A stretch of DNA of 64,000 nucleotides, taken from NCBI RefSeq assembly GCF_000189635.1, contig NW_002476417.1, forward strand, positions 124,001 through 188,000, written 5' to 3'. A program made the position numbers and the translations under genes. This document shows, one piece after another, positions 40,018-52,600 of this stretch. Source of the DNA: Tetrahymena thermophila SB210 (taxonomy: Eukaryota > Ciliophora > Oligohymenophorea > Hymenostomatida > Tetrahymenidae). Within the stretch, counting starts at the first letter, position 1. Each line of letters opens with the position of its first letter. Below the pieces are notes generated by a model. It worked only from the letters and a program-made list of their open reading frames with translations, ran no database searches and was not told where the DNA came from.

Positions 40018-43000
40018 TCAAATATCAAATTAAATTTCATAATCCTATAAAATTTAATAACACCACTAGTTGTCACAATAAAGATTTTCGGTGTGAACAA
40101 TATGATTATTCTAACATTTTTTCCTATTAAAAGTATAATTTTAAAAAATTTGTTAAAATTTTGGTATTATAACTAATTGATTGATAAATTACATTTAAAG
40201 TTTCCCTAGCTTCAGGATGTCATTTAAGCAAAACTATTTTAATTCATTTTAAAACCTGCTATTTTACAAAATCATCTCTTAAATATCAGGAGAAGGGTCA
40301 AATGGAAAGCCTGCAAATTATTAATAGTCACTTTACTTATCTTAAAAGTAAATATAGATCACAGTTGCAAAATAAATCATTTTTTTATGGAGCTCAAGAT
40401 AAAATTAAATCCTACATTTATCGATATGCTAAAAATACAAATTTTCTATATTTTTAAAAGCCTAACACAGAATTTATATAGTGGTATCATCGCTTTTTTT
40501 AAACCACATATTCTCAATATAAGGAATCAACTTCTCAAAGTCCGATATTATTTGCTTAAGTATGCAAGTTCTCAATTTTATTATCTCAGATGATTTCTTT
40601 TGTTTTCTTTCTTGGTTTTCTTCATTTTAGTAATACTTTTCTTCGTTTTGAATAGCTCCATATGGATTTTGAATTTATATATTCTTAGTTTATTCTTCAA
40701 AATTTAAAAGAATTTAGTTAAATTCTTTCGAAATCTGCTATTCTATGTTATTAATATTGTCAAAAGTTACACGAATTTACCTAGAAAAAGCATGATGAAC
40801 TAATTGTTTGCCACAATTAGGTTCTTTGCAAAGGGGAATTGCGAAGGGCTTTCTGGAATACTAATAATCAAAGTATTGTTATGGAAAATTAATGTTGTGA
40901 CTGCAAGTGAGTGTTAAAACTGACTCATTTTTACACTATAAGCATTTTTAAAATTTTGTTAAAGTTTCCTTGATTTTTTTCTTTTCAAAACATTTTATGA
41001 TATTGTTATGGCTTTTTTAGCAATTCATAAATTCTATTGATTAGGAACAATGATTATAAAGTACTGATTCAGAGCAATCAATGATAGCCTTATGACCACA
41101 AGCTAAAGTCTTTTCAACTTTTTCATTGCAATTTTAATGTAGCAATCCATATAAACAATCTCTGCACTTTGACTTACAAGTATGAGAACATGGTAGCACC
41201 TCTCCACATATTTCATCGCATTCCTAGCCATACTATACTTTTTACTTTTTAAAGTGTCTTTTGCAAATATTAGTGTTGCACTTGCAAGGGAATTTTTTAT
41301 TCTAATCCATTAATGTAGCTTTAAATATATAATTAAATAAATAAATAATTTTTTTATAACTTGAAATATCTAAATTAGCAATTTACCTTATCTATAAGCA
41401 CATGATAATATCATCTATTCGTTGCAGCAATAGCTAGTAAATGGTTTTTTTTCTTTGCATTTAGAGCACTTTTAACCACAAAGATTTGTACATTAATGTT
41501 TGCAATCCAAGATCTTTTAGCATTTACTTTCGCATGGCTAATCCAAGATGGTTTTCTATTCACTACATTAAACTAAAATGGAATGGTTGCACATTAGTTA
41601 TTTTTATATTTTAATTTAGCATTTATACTCGTTTTATCTACTACATTACACTTATCCAGGGTAGTTGCATGTATTACATTACTTTTGCACTAAATAATTA
41701 CAAATCTTTTTTTCTCTATAAATTCTTTAAAGACCACAAATTATTTAAAACTTATGGTTTTTATTACCACAAGTGGATTAAAACTATACAGGTTCGTTGC
41801 AATATAATCTACCTTTCAACTTATAGCACTCTACAAAAGTTTGATGATTGCAATCAAACACCTTTTAAACCATAAATTTGCATTAAAATTCTTCTAGATT
41901 ATCTCCACATTTGACTGTATTTTTATGTCCACATGGCTCAATTATTTTCTAAACTTCAACATTACAAAATCCACCACATATTTCAGAACATTTTTTCTTG
42001 CACTAATGCTAGCATGGAAGTGACTTATTACAAGGGTGGTTACATATAAATAACTCACAGCTCCCATTATGACATTATTGTTCGCAAAGATGATTACATT
42101 TTCTACGCTTATTACAAACGTTAAGACAACCTCCATTTGGAGATCTTTGCTAAATTTCGTCATTTTATAATGAAATATTTATTATAGCATTATGTTGGGA
42201 GCATTTACTTGTGATTTTTTCCTAAACAAAAGAATTTGCTTCACAGTATTAAGTGATATTTTACCAAAAGTCTATTTTTTAATTTTTGAACATTTCAAAA
42301 TTACCAAATACATAAAAGCCTACTTTTGCTCTGGAAAATCCGACATTAATTCTATTTGAGTTTTTGAGAAATCCTATTTCATTTTCTGGGTTTGAACGCA
42401 CTAGAGAAAGAATTATTATATCATTTTCTTCTCCTTAGTAATTATCGACAGTTGAAACCACTACTTAAGATAAAAGCTTTAATTAGAGCATATATTTCAA
42501 CAATCTACACTAACCTTAGTACAAAGAAAGTACAGTAATTTATTTTTATTTGAATTGATTTTAATCTAATATGTATTTAACAAGGTTGGCTACTAGTTAC
42601 GCTTCTCTATCGTTTGACATAGAAACTCTGTTTTTAATTTATTTCTATTTTTAGTAGAAAAAAATTAATTTAAATAATAAATCTTGTAATTCATTTTATT
42701 TTTAAAATTAATTGAATATGAATTTAAAAAAATAAGATATAAAAATAATATCAGTTTATCTAACATTTAGAAAATAAAAATGATTATCTTCTTTTAAATT
42801 TTTATGGTGTATTTAAAAATTTGGTACATTTTTAAAATGACAAATATAATTGTTTATGTTGTCATATAAATTATTGCTATCAATAGAATACTTAGTGCTT
42901 TTAATCTGGCTATTAAAATAATTCTTGTCAATAAATTTTAATTTTATACTTCTGGTGTGCTATGGTTTAAGAAAAGGAAATTCTTTTGCATTCCAATAAC

Positions 43001-46000
43001 ATTTTGATATTTTTAAACTGAAAAATGGTCTTTGAGCTTTGGGTAGAATTATCTGATAATATTAGAAAACTCACTTCTCATTCTTCTTTGAGTATTTAAC
43101 TCAACATATTCAACTCCTTTGTAAATTAATCTTTCTAACATAGATTAATTATAATTATATAGCTATTCTATTTAATAGTTTGAAACATTAGGCTTTAATT
43201 ATTAGTGGTCTCCGATCATAATAATCTGTTAAAGCCCAGGTTTTAGCAAAGGAATCAAATGAGTTTCTAAAATTTATCCTGCCTCCTCGAGAATAATTAT
43301 CTGATATTGTAACTCTCTCAAACTATCCATATTCATCTAAGAACCAGTGAGGGTCATACCTATTATTTAATTTGAGTAATAAAATATATAAAATTTAATA
43401 ATAAATAAATAAATAAATTTGCAATCTTACCAGCAATTCTCTTTTTTTTTATAATTTCAGCATAATACTTTTTTTTTTCCATTCTATATTGTTTACTTTT
43501 AATTTTATATTCAGAAAACTACTAAATTAAACCTTTTATGGATTTTTCTTGTTGTTTTTTGTATCCAAATATCTTTAGATTAATATATTCTTCAAAATCC
43601 ATATAAAGACCTTTTTTGCCTTTATTAATTATAAAACTTAAAAGCTTTTTCTGATCTAACTCATAGTCTTCATACTCTAAAGATTCCACAATTTACTTAA
43701 ATTCTAAATTATTGATTAATTCTTCATTCATTTCATCATCATCTAGAATATTTGAGTCTTGCTAGATAAAATTAACAGATTTTTCCAACTCTTCTTTAGC
43801 TTTTATTTTTTTTTCTTTTTTGTCTAACTTTCTTTTCTGATAATATTCTTTTTCAGCTTTAAATCTATTATCAAAAAATTGCTTTAAAAGTTATTTTTTT
43901 TCATTTGTAACTTGATCTTTAAATCTAAAATTTGTTTAAGAAATGTCTTAGATTATTGATTCATCGAACCTATTTCTCCACCATCTATCAAAAATTAACA
44001 ACTTTTCTTTCTCACTAAGGATCACTTCTATTTATATCATAGATAAGAATTCAGAGCATACACTTAATTTAATAAAATAAATTTAATGTAAAAATTAAAC
44101 TAAAATCAATATTAAAAAATATTACAAATCAAGGATATCTACTTGTAATTCTTGATAATGATCTAAGAAATTATCAATTTTGTGAACTTAATCCAGAGGC
44201 TTGACAATTAAACTGATGTGTTCATTCATTTATTTTTAAAGATACTTTAAATGTTTATTGAAATTAGGCTTGAATTTTCCTATTAGATAATCTTTTAATG
44301 CTGGTTATTGGCATCTAGTTCCTATTCTTACGATATTTTTTTCAAATCGTAAAATATGAGTTAAAAACTAATCCAAGGCCTAATTAGTCTTGCAAATGAT
44401 GAGTATAGGACTATTTGTTTTATTCCATACTTCCCAATTATCTAATAAAATTTTAACTCCTGTTATACCTATGAAACTCTTTCCAGTGCCTTTATTATTT
44501 TATAATGAAAGATAAAGTAAATTAGGATCTAAATTAAGTTGTAAGATAAATCAATTATTTTATTTACCTGGTGGACCTTAGATTAATGATATAGATTTAG
44601 TGAGCATATTTTAAAGTGCTTCAAATTAGCTATCATCTAAACTTCCTTTCAATTCCTTTGGCCAAGGGTTATTTAAGTTAACAGTTATGGTTCTATTTTA
44701 AATCTCAATCTTATAGGTTGTTTATTAGTTGATGAACTCAGGTTTATTCAATAAAATTTTATCTTCTACTATGATGTCTTAAAATGGTATTGAAATGTTT
44801 TTATCCTTAGACATTTTTCTAATTTCTTTCAAGCAGTGATAAGAAGACTGCCAAAAATTTCTGGGCTCAAATGCATAATAGGTGTTCTAATTTTTATATA
44901 TATTAAATTATAATTAATTCAGAATTAAATATATTATTTAAAGATAAATGATAACTGACCTTATGACTTTATTGAAGGAATGCAATTATCTACTTAAAGT
45001 AGGTTGAGTCATTGTCTTTGGTGATATTAATTATTTTTACACCAAATTTAACTGTTTGGCGTGTCTAGTAAGTTTAGTCTATTGAAGGATCTAAATAAGA
45101 AACTATTCCTATGAATTGCTTTTTTGTGCTTTCATCACAAATAATTATGAGAGAGCCATTCAACAACCTTTTAGAATTAGAAAATTGGCAAGATCTGTTC
45201 TCCATAAACAAAGGCTAAGCTTTAAGCTCCACATAAAAGTTATCCATCGAGAACTTTAAATTAACTACTCTGATATTGCAGTAGACATAAATTTAGCCTC
45301 TAAAATCTTAATTAAATAAGCTATATTTAACCTTGTTATCATTTAAAACACTTTGCAAAAGCTATCTAGGACCAAGCAAGAAATCTAAATTTATTCATTT
45401 CAAAAAAAATTAATCTATTTATTTATTTTTGAATTTAAATGAAAATCTATTTTACCTTCCCTCATCAAGTAATAATTTACTGATAAATACTCAGCAATGC
45501 TGTTAAATTTCTCTTGTTTTGGAATTGGAAGCAAATACTTTTCAAAATCCTAATACCTATTTTCAATTATTTCTTTGAGTGTTGGAATGACTTTAGTTTT
45601 AATAGGCAAAGAGTAATTATAATTTTAATAAAAGTTAGGTCTTTGAATTTGCTATCTATTAATTTTATTTTTGTCGTTTGCTTTAAAAAGTTAGCTGATT
45701 TATTAATTCTGAACTAATTAAGCATTTAGATTTTAGTTCTTGTTCATATTATTTTAAACATTTTAAGGCTAATTAAATAAACTTTAATTATTAAAAAAAT
45801 TATTTTATGGAATTTAATTTTGAGAATTGCCTAACAAACCTTAAAAGTATATATCAAAGCCATTAGTACTTTTACTTGAATTTGGTTATTTATACTTGTC
45901 TAAGGAGTCATTATTTGCTATTTAAAAATAAATCTTATTCAATTAATTCAAGCAGATTTCCATTTCTTGTGTCTTTTATTTATTATAAACTTGCTCAACA

Positions 46001-48370
46001 TTTGTTGCAAGATTTTTAACTATCTAATCCCCTATTTGAAGATTTAATTTATTCAATAGATAATCTAGAGTTTTGGTTAAAATTATAAAGCATTTTATTG
46101 TTTGATTTTCATAGTTGCTTGATCTTAATAAGAAATCCTTTAAAGCATTATTAATGAAGTTTTATTTAGTGATATTAAATAGAAAACTAATTATAGATTC
46201 TTTATTTTCATTACCAAAGTTATCAATATTCTGTAACAATTCATCCACAATTTAAATTACATCCTAAAATTTCTTCTGTGATTTTATTTTTATCTTCTTC
46301 CAATCAGAACATTAATGAATAGCTTCAATTTTTAAGGACAAATCAAAATCTTTGATAATATCAAATATGTCTTGCTCATCTTATTCTTGATTTTACTTTT
46401 ATTTACTATCTTATCTTGGCTATTATTAATAATTCCTCCATACTTCTTATTTTTTTTTTTAATATGGCTTGCTTTAACTTTGAGTCTATTCATCTTTTAA
46501 TTGTTATTCTGTAGTAAGAGGCAACATATTTATTCCATTGATTTATTATTTATTTTAATTTGATTAGTTCTATGGCTATGAAATGCTTAACTATTATGAT
46601 TAAAGAGTTTATTCTCTTATTGAATGTACTTCTACCTAAATAATTATATTAAAGATTATTAAATAATAAAAATTTATTTAAAATTACTTATTTTAGTCTT
46701 TATTAGCTTAAATGCTGTAGTTTTTCATTTATTTATTATTACTCATCTTAACTTACAAATGGGAATGCTTTAGATTTTTATTTACCAAAAAATTTTAAAT
46801 TTTCAAAATCTTTACTGTTGATTTATTATTATATTTCATTATATATTTCTTAGAGTGTTTTCATTTCATTATTAACTTGAGGAAATTCTAACTACTAATT
46901 AACCATTTAATTATTTGGTTATTAGATTTGATTTAGCTAATTATTATTACTTTAAACAGGTTATTATGTTTATTAAGCCTGTTACTCCATCTATTGAATC
47001 TAAGGTTATTAATTTCTAAAATTATTATTTTAGTAATTTTATTAACCGAAATATTATTATACTTAGTTGTTTTACTAATTTTGTAAATTTTAAGGAATAA
47101 TAATATTTTATTCTAATTATGAAATAGCATTTTTATTATTTTGAAAGTAGATTTGTTATTAATTTTGTTAGTAAATTTACTCATTCTAAGGCAATTACTA
47201 TCTCAAAATGTTATTTTAGTAATTTTATTGATAGAAATTTTATTAAAATTGATTATTCTGCTCATTTAGTAGCATTTAGGGAGGATTACGAAATTAATCA
47301 ATTCTTTGATTATTTTGCTGTAATATTTTCTAATTTTACTGCAAATCGTTTAACTTTTAATTTAGAGGATATTAAGGGATAAATGCTTGATTATAATCAT
47401 TTTACAGTTATTAAGTTGAGTGAAATTAATTTACAATAAAACCATTTTGCTAGTTAATTTCTTATATTTATGGTTATTAAACCTAAGCAATTTATTAATT
47501 TTAAAATGGTAAATTTTACTGAATAAAGAAGTTATTATTACCATTATCATCCTAAATTATTTGATGGTCAATATTATTGTTGATAAAATTTTGGTTTTAA
47601 TTAGGGTTATTAATTTATTATTAATTATAGATATTTAACTAATCAGCTTATTAAAAAACATTTTGCTAAAGATTGTTTTAGTTGCTGAGTTACCTTATGT
47701 TCTATTAATTGGGTTGGTTTAAATTTTGCTAAAAATTATTTTGGTCATTAAAAAATGATTAACTAAAAATAGTTTCATTTCTATTTTGTTATAATTATTT
47801 TGGATCAATCTAAGAAGGAATTGAAGACTCAATGCTTATATTTGATTATTTGTACTAATTCTACATCATCTATTAATTGAATTAAAATTCTTAATTAACC
47901 ATTTAAGGTTATCCAGCAACAAGTTAGTTCTGTCCAGCTTGTTAAATATTAAATTTATTTTAGTCAATTTAATTCTAACGTTAGTTAATATTTAATTGCG
48001 AAGGTATATCAGAGCTATTGCTATAGTTAAAGTTTGATATATTTGGCTAATTAGCTTATTAAATTTATTATTAACCATCTTATTGTTAAGGATTATTTTA
48101 ATATTGATTAAACTGACCTATTTAGTTTTGATTTAAATACTGGTTTTAATAATGAACCTATTAATTAGCATTGAACCTAAAATTTTGTTAATTCATATTG
48201 AAATTTTGTTAATTGTTATTATTATAATCTTGTTGGATGTTTAATTGCTACAATTATTAATTTTAACCATAATTATTTTATTAAGCACCATATTAATATT
48301 ATTGCTACTCTAAATTTTGGTTACCTTAGTTGCCTAAGATATTGTTGTTGCCTTTGTAATTAGGGTTCAT
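40018..48370 (-). CDS. ZNFX1-like SF1 RNA helicase with NFX1-type zinc fingers and a very long Gln/Asn-rich head
   Basis: There are nine exons: 48370-46688, 46635-45456, 45384-44960, 44886-44568, 44489-44126, 44062-43431, 43359-42950, 42644-41387 and 41318-40018. The sum is 7572 nt, giving 2523 residues. Residues 1-~560 are Gln/Asn-rich almost throughout (MNPNYKGNNNILGNQGNQ onward). A ZNFX1-type region follows, with a further Gln/Asn patch, then LMREDFLLGPRQLL (~955). The UPF1/ZNFX1 helicase core has GPPGTGKS (~1200), ILEEAGQ in place of DEAD (~1560), GDHQQLKP (~1590), VDNYQGEEND (~1746) and RINVGFSRAK (~1770). Cys/His-rich NFX1-type repeats fill ~1830-2310. ZNFX1 proteins act in small-RNA inheritance in C. 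elegans and in antiviral RNA sensing in mammals. A silencing role in this ciliate is inference. Confidence 0.92.
46690..48370 (-). other. Region coding the ~560-residue Gln/Asn-rich (prion-like) domain
   Basis: Exon 1 of the first ZNFX1-like gene is one uninterrupted frame dominated by TAA/TAG (Gln), CAA and AAT/AAC codons. Charged and large aliphatic residues are sparse, and short unequal units such as QQNYQNN, NQQQ and QNNNF recur. On the + strand it shows as runs of attatt and ttaatt. Such composition is typical of prion-like, condensate-forming domains. Confidence 0.85.
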
Positions 48371-49691
48371 TTATCCTTTTTGTTTTAAGGCAGCTTACCA
48401 AGCTATTTATTTATTAATTTATCTATCTATCTATTTACTTCTTTTTTAATGATATCTTAATGATAATTAATAGATATTTATTTGTTTGGTATGTCAATTT
48501 TTCTTTTTAAAATAAAGTATCAAATTTTTGTAAAAATTCCTTCACTATATATATCATTCATTCTAATAAATAAAAATATTTTAAATATACCTACGTCAAT
48601 TAGTTTTTTGTTTTTCAAGTTGTTTAGACATATAATTTAGTCTTAGGGTGTTCATAGATTTTTCTTTAAAAATTCATAATATTCTAAAAACTTCAATAAT
48701 ATGTTTGGCTTATAATTAACTTCTTCCTTTTTTTTATTATTAAAAAAACTAAAATCCATTCATAAATAAAAAATCATTAATATTTTTTATATGCTATTAG
48801 CAACTTTATTTTTATTGAAAGCTAACCTTTCATCAAATAATTAAATGACTTTTAGAAATTTATTATAGACCATAAATCGCCAATTTTGAAGTAAATACAA
48901 TTTAAATAAAATGAAAATAAATTTAAAATATTTTTTTAAGAAATTAAAAAAAATAATTTATTTCTTTCTGTGATTATTAAAAAAATTTTTGATTTAGTTA
49001 AATTATTTTTAAATTGCATTGAAAATAATTTCTATTAGGTAAATGAATAGATATAAAAAAATAAACACAAAAAAACAAAATTAAAAGAATAATGACTTGA
49101 TTATAGATTAAGAAATAATAAAATGATTTAAAGTTTTAAAAAATAGAAATTATGTATGTATATTTTTTACATATTCTAAATAGTACATCTATTTAGAAGA
49201 TATTTACTTGTTCTTTAATTTGATTTTAATTATTTAAAAATTTATCTAAAACAAATAATATATTTCAATTATTATCAAATTAATTAATACATTTACATCT
49301 TTTAACAAATAATTTAATTTCTTTAAAAATATTATTTTAACTAATTAATTAATTAGTTTTATATCTTTGAAAATATTATTTAATTATTGTTTAAATTTTC
49401 TTTTGTAATCATCTTGATAGAAATTAATTTAATTAATAAAATAATATTTATATGTTTCATTAAGAAAATATCGAAAAATAATACCATGAATCCTATTTAA
49501 CTCCCTAATCCTTCTAAAAATTAAAAATATTTTATGGTTTGAATAAAAACCGTGTATTTAAACTAAATAACATAAAATATATTTTTTTTTATAAAAAAAC
49601 CACATTTAGTAATATTAAAAATGAATAAATTTTATCTTTTTATTGAACTGATACATGTTTTTTTAATATTCTTTTTCATGATTCTTTCTAC
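48371..49691. promoter_or_regulatory. Intergenic region between the two ZNFX1-like genes
   Basis: About 1.3 kb of A+T-rich DNA lie upstream of the first ZNFX1-like gene and downstream of the second. A TATC/TATT run lies next to the first gene's start (near 48420). It should hold that gene's promoter; no other gene is seen. Confidence 0.5.
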
Positions 49692-52600
49692 TCATTAGGA
49701 GGATACGATGTAATAAAATTCTTATAAATCTGTTTTTTGACCACATATTTAAAGCTAACATTTAGTATTCTCTTACTAGCAAATATGTTAATTTGGGCAT
49801 ATCGACCTTTTCATTAAAAAAAATAAATTTAAAGAAAATTATTAAAGTATTTATTACATAAGAATGGGCATTAAAATAGGCTAACACCATATGTTTCTTG
49901 TGATCAAATGAAGTTATATTAATTTTTCATATTCAAAAACCTAGTAAACTACGATATTATATTTAAGTTCTTCTGGCATCTAAAAAGTTCTAAACTCCTT
50001 CAGCTATTCAAATTTAATATCTAATTTTTTGTAGAAATAATTGTACATTCCTTTTAAATAAATGATCGAATTAACAAATTTTCTAACATGATCAATGCTT
50101 AGCTTTACCTAATTTTACTTTAAATATGTATTTTAAAGAATTTCAACTTACAACTTAATTGTATTTAAAATTTTTTGTGTGTTCGTATCCTAATTTTCTA
50201 TATCTTAAAAATCTTTTTCAAATTATTTTAAATATTTTATCGACTGATATAAATGACACAGTCTAAATTTATCAAAGAAGTTGGAAAAATTTTCAAAGGC
50301 TTTATACTCATTAGATAAGATTTTCATTTCTTCATCTGAAATTTTGAAATCTTCAATAATTTTTTTCATTATGTTTTTTATTCCTTTAGCAAAAAAGTAT
50401 TAATTTACTTTAATGTCTTTTAAACTAATTTTATATTTCAAAACATTTATTGGTAATTTACAGATTTAGCACTCAGGTAATCTTAGAGGATTTTATTAAA
50501 ACTGTTATGAAAATATTTCATCTAAATTTTAAAATTTATGTCCACAGCTTAGTTCATGAATATCTTTATTTTCACATTATTTGCAAGAAGATTTGGTTAT
50601 TTAAAGTGAACACTTTTCTAAACATTTTTTTAAACATTTTTTTTTTTTATGAATGCATTCTTATATTTAACACTGCTCTTCACAAAATTCAGGATCTTAG
50701 CCACACTCCTTAGATTTTTTGTGTCCACAAATATATTCAATAACAACTTCTTACTTACATGGCTTATGAAGAAGACCAAATGCACATTATTCACAGGTTG
50801 ATTAACACATATGACCACACTCTAAAATAACCCCACATTTTTGATTGCATAAATTTTCTTTCCTAAAACCATTCACATTATGGGGACAAAATATAAATTG
50901 CTTAGAACAATTGCATTGAGGGATCACATACTACTTTTCTAAATTATTTTTTATCAAATATTAAAAAAATTTAAATATTTTATATTATATTTTATTTGTA
51001 TTTACTTAAATAATCTGGACAACTCACATTATATATTAAGCTACAACAGCTTTTTTATAGTTAAATAAGTTTATCACATTAACGAGCTTTATCTTTTTGA
51101 TAGCATGTATATAACAATATATGCCCACATTGTAAATATTTTCTAGATTACTCTTTACATTGATATGATCCATTTTATATTTCGTTACATGGTATATTTT
51201 ATGCATAATGCCCACATTATAATTCCCTATTAACTAAGATTTTGCAGACAACATTTTCAACAGACTCTGAGCATTAAGCTTCTATAAAATGGCCACACTT
51301 TAATTGTTTTTAAGTTTTTGCCTAGCATATAAAATTATCAGGGCTTTCACAGCATTACATTATAAACTAATGATTACATTTTAATGACTTTTAGACTAAA
51401 GCTGAACACTTATTTTCTTTACTTGGATCTTAGAAGCACTTTAAAAGATTCTAATGCCCACAATTTAACAATTTTTACACCTCCTATTCGCACTTAGCAT
51501 CTTCAGGTTTCATATTACAAGGAATTTCTTTATAATGATTGCATTTGAGGAGTTTTTTTACCAAAAATGTACAATTAGCATTTGTTGAATTTTAAAAGCA
51601 CTTTTTTTTTTAAATAGATATGTTGCAATTAGGACAAAAAAATGAAACTTCTTTTTAGCACTAATATTATTTATTTTTATCACAGCATTTAATGACAATT
51701 TAGTGAGAGCAAGGTAATGTATGTTCTATCTAAGTTAAACATTAATGGTTACTTTAGTTTCTTTAAAAACACTTAACTTCTTTTAAGTGACCACACAAAA
51801 GTCTTATTTGAATTAATTCATCACATTAATGGGTATTTAAATTTGCTTCATAGCATTTTACTTATTTTTAGTGGCCACATCTAAGTATAATCTAAACATC
51901 TGTTTCGCATTTTTCATTTTTAATATCACTTGCGCAAAAGCAAAGCTTTTGATGACCGCATAGCAAAGTTTTATAAACACGAGAAGTGCATTTACATTTT
52001 TCAAAACATTTCTACTAACAGGCATGACCACAATCCTAAATTAATCTTATACATGAGTTATTACACTTATAATTTTCACATTCATCTGGATGACAAAATT
52101 AAGAACATGCATGACCACATTACTTCATTGTGTTACACTTTTTTTAGCAACCTCCTTTTGGCATGCTATCAAAATCTTTATAATGGGTTACTTTATTAAC
52201 ATCTTTGTGTTTACTACATTAAAAATATATAGTCTCTACTAAATGTTTTTTTTTCTCAGCTAAATTTATGATTTTTTACCAAAGTTATGCATCTTGAACC
52301 TATCTTATCATATTAAAATTTCCTATCACATAAAACCCTCTCTTAGCTCTCGAAAATGACACATTAATTCTATTTTCTGTTTTAGTATAACCAAGCTTTT
52401 TACTTTAATTTGATCTTACTAACGATAAAATTATGATTTCATTTTCTTCTCCTTAATAATTATCAACTGAACTAATCTTAACCTAAGCAATATCTTCTTT
52501 TTTGGCTAATTTGCGAATCAATTGTGACTAACCTAAATACATAGAAAGGATAGTTATTTCTTATTGTTTGAATTATTTTTGCATAAGAATATATTTAGCC

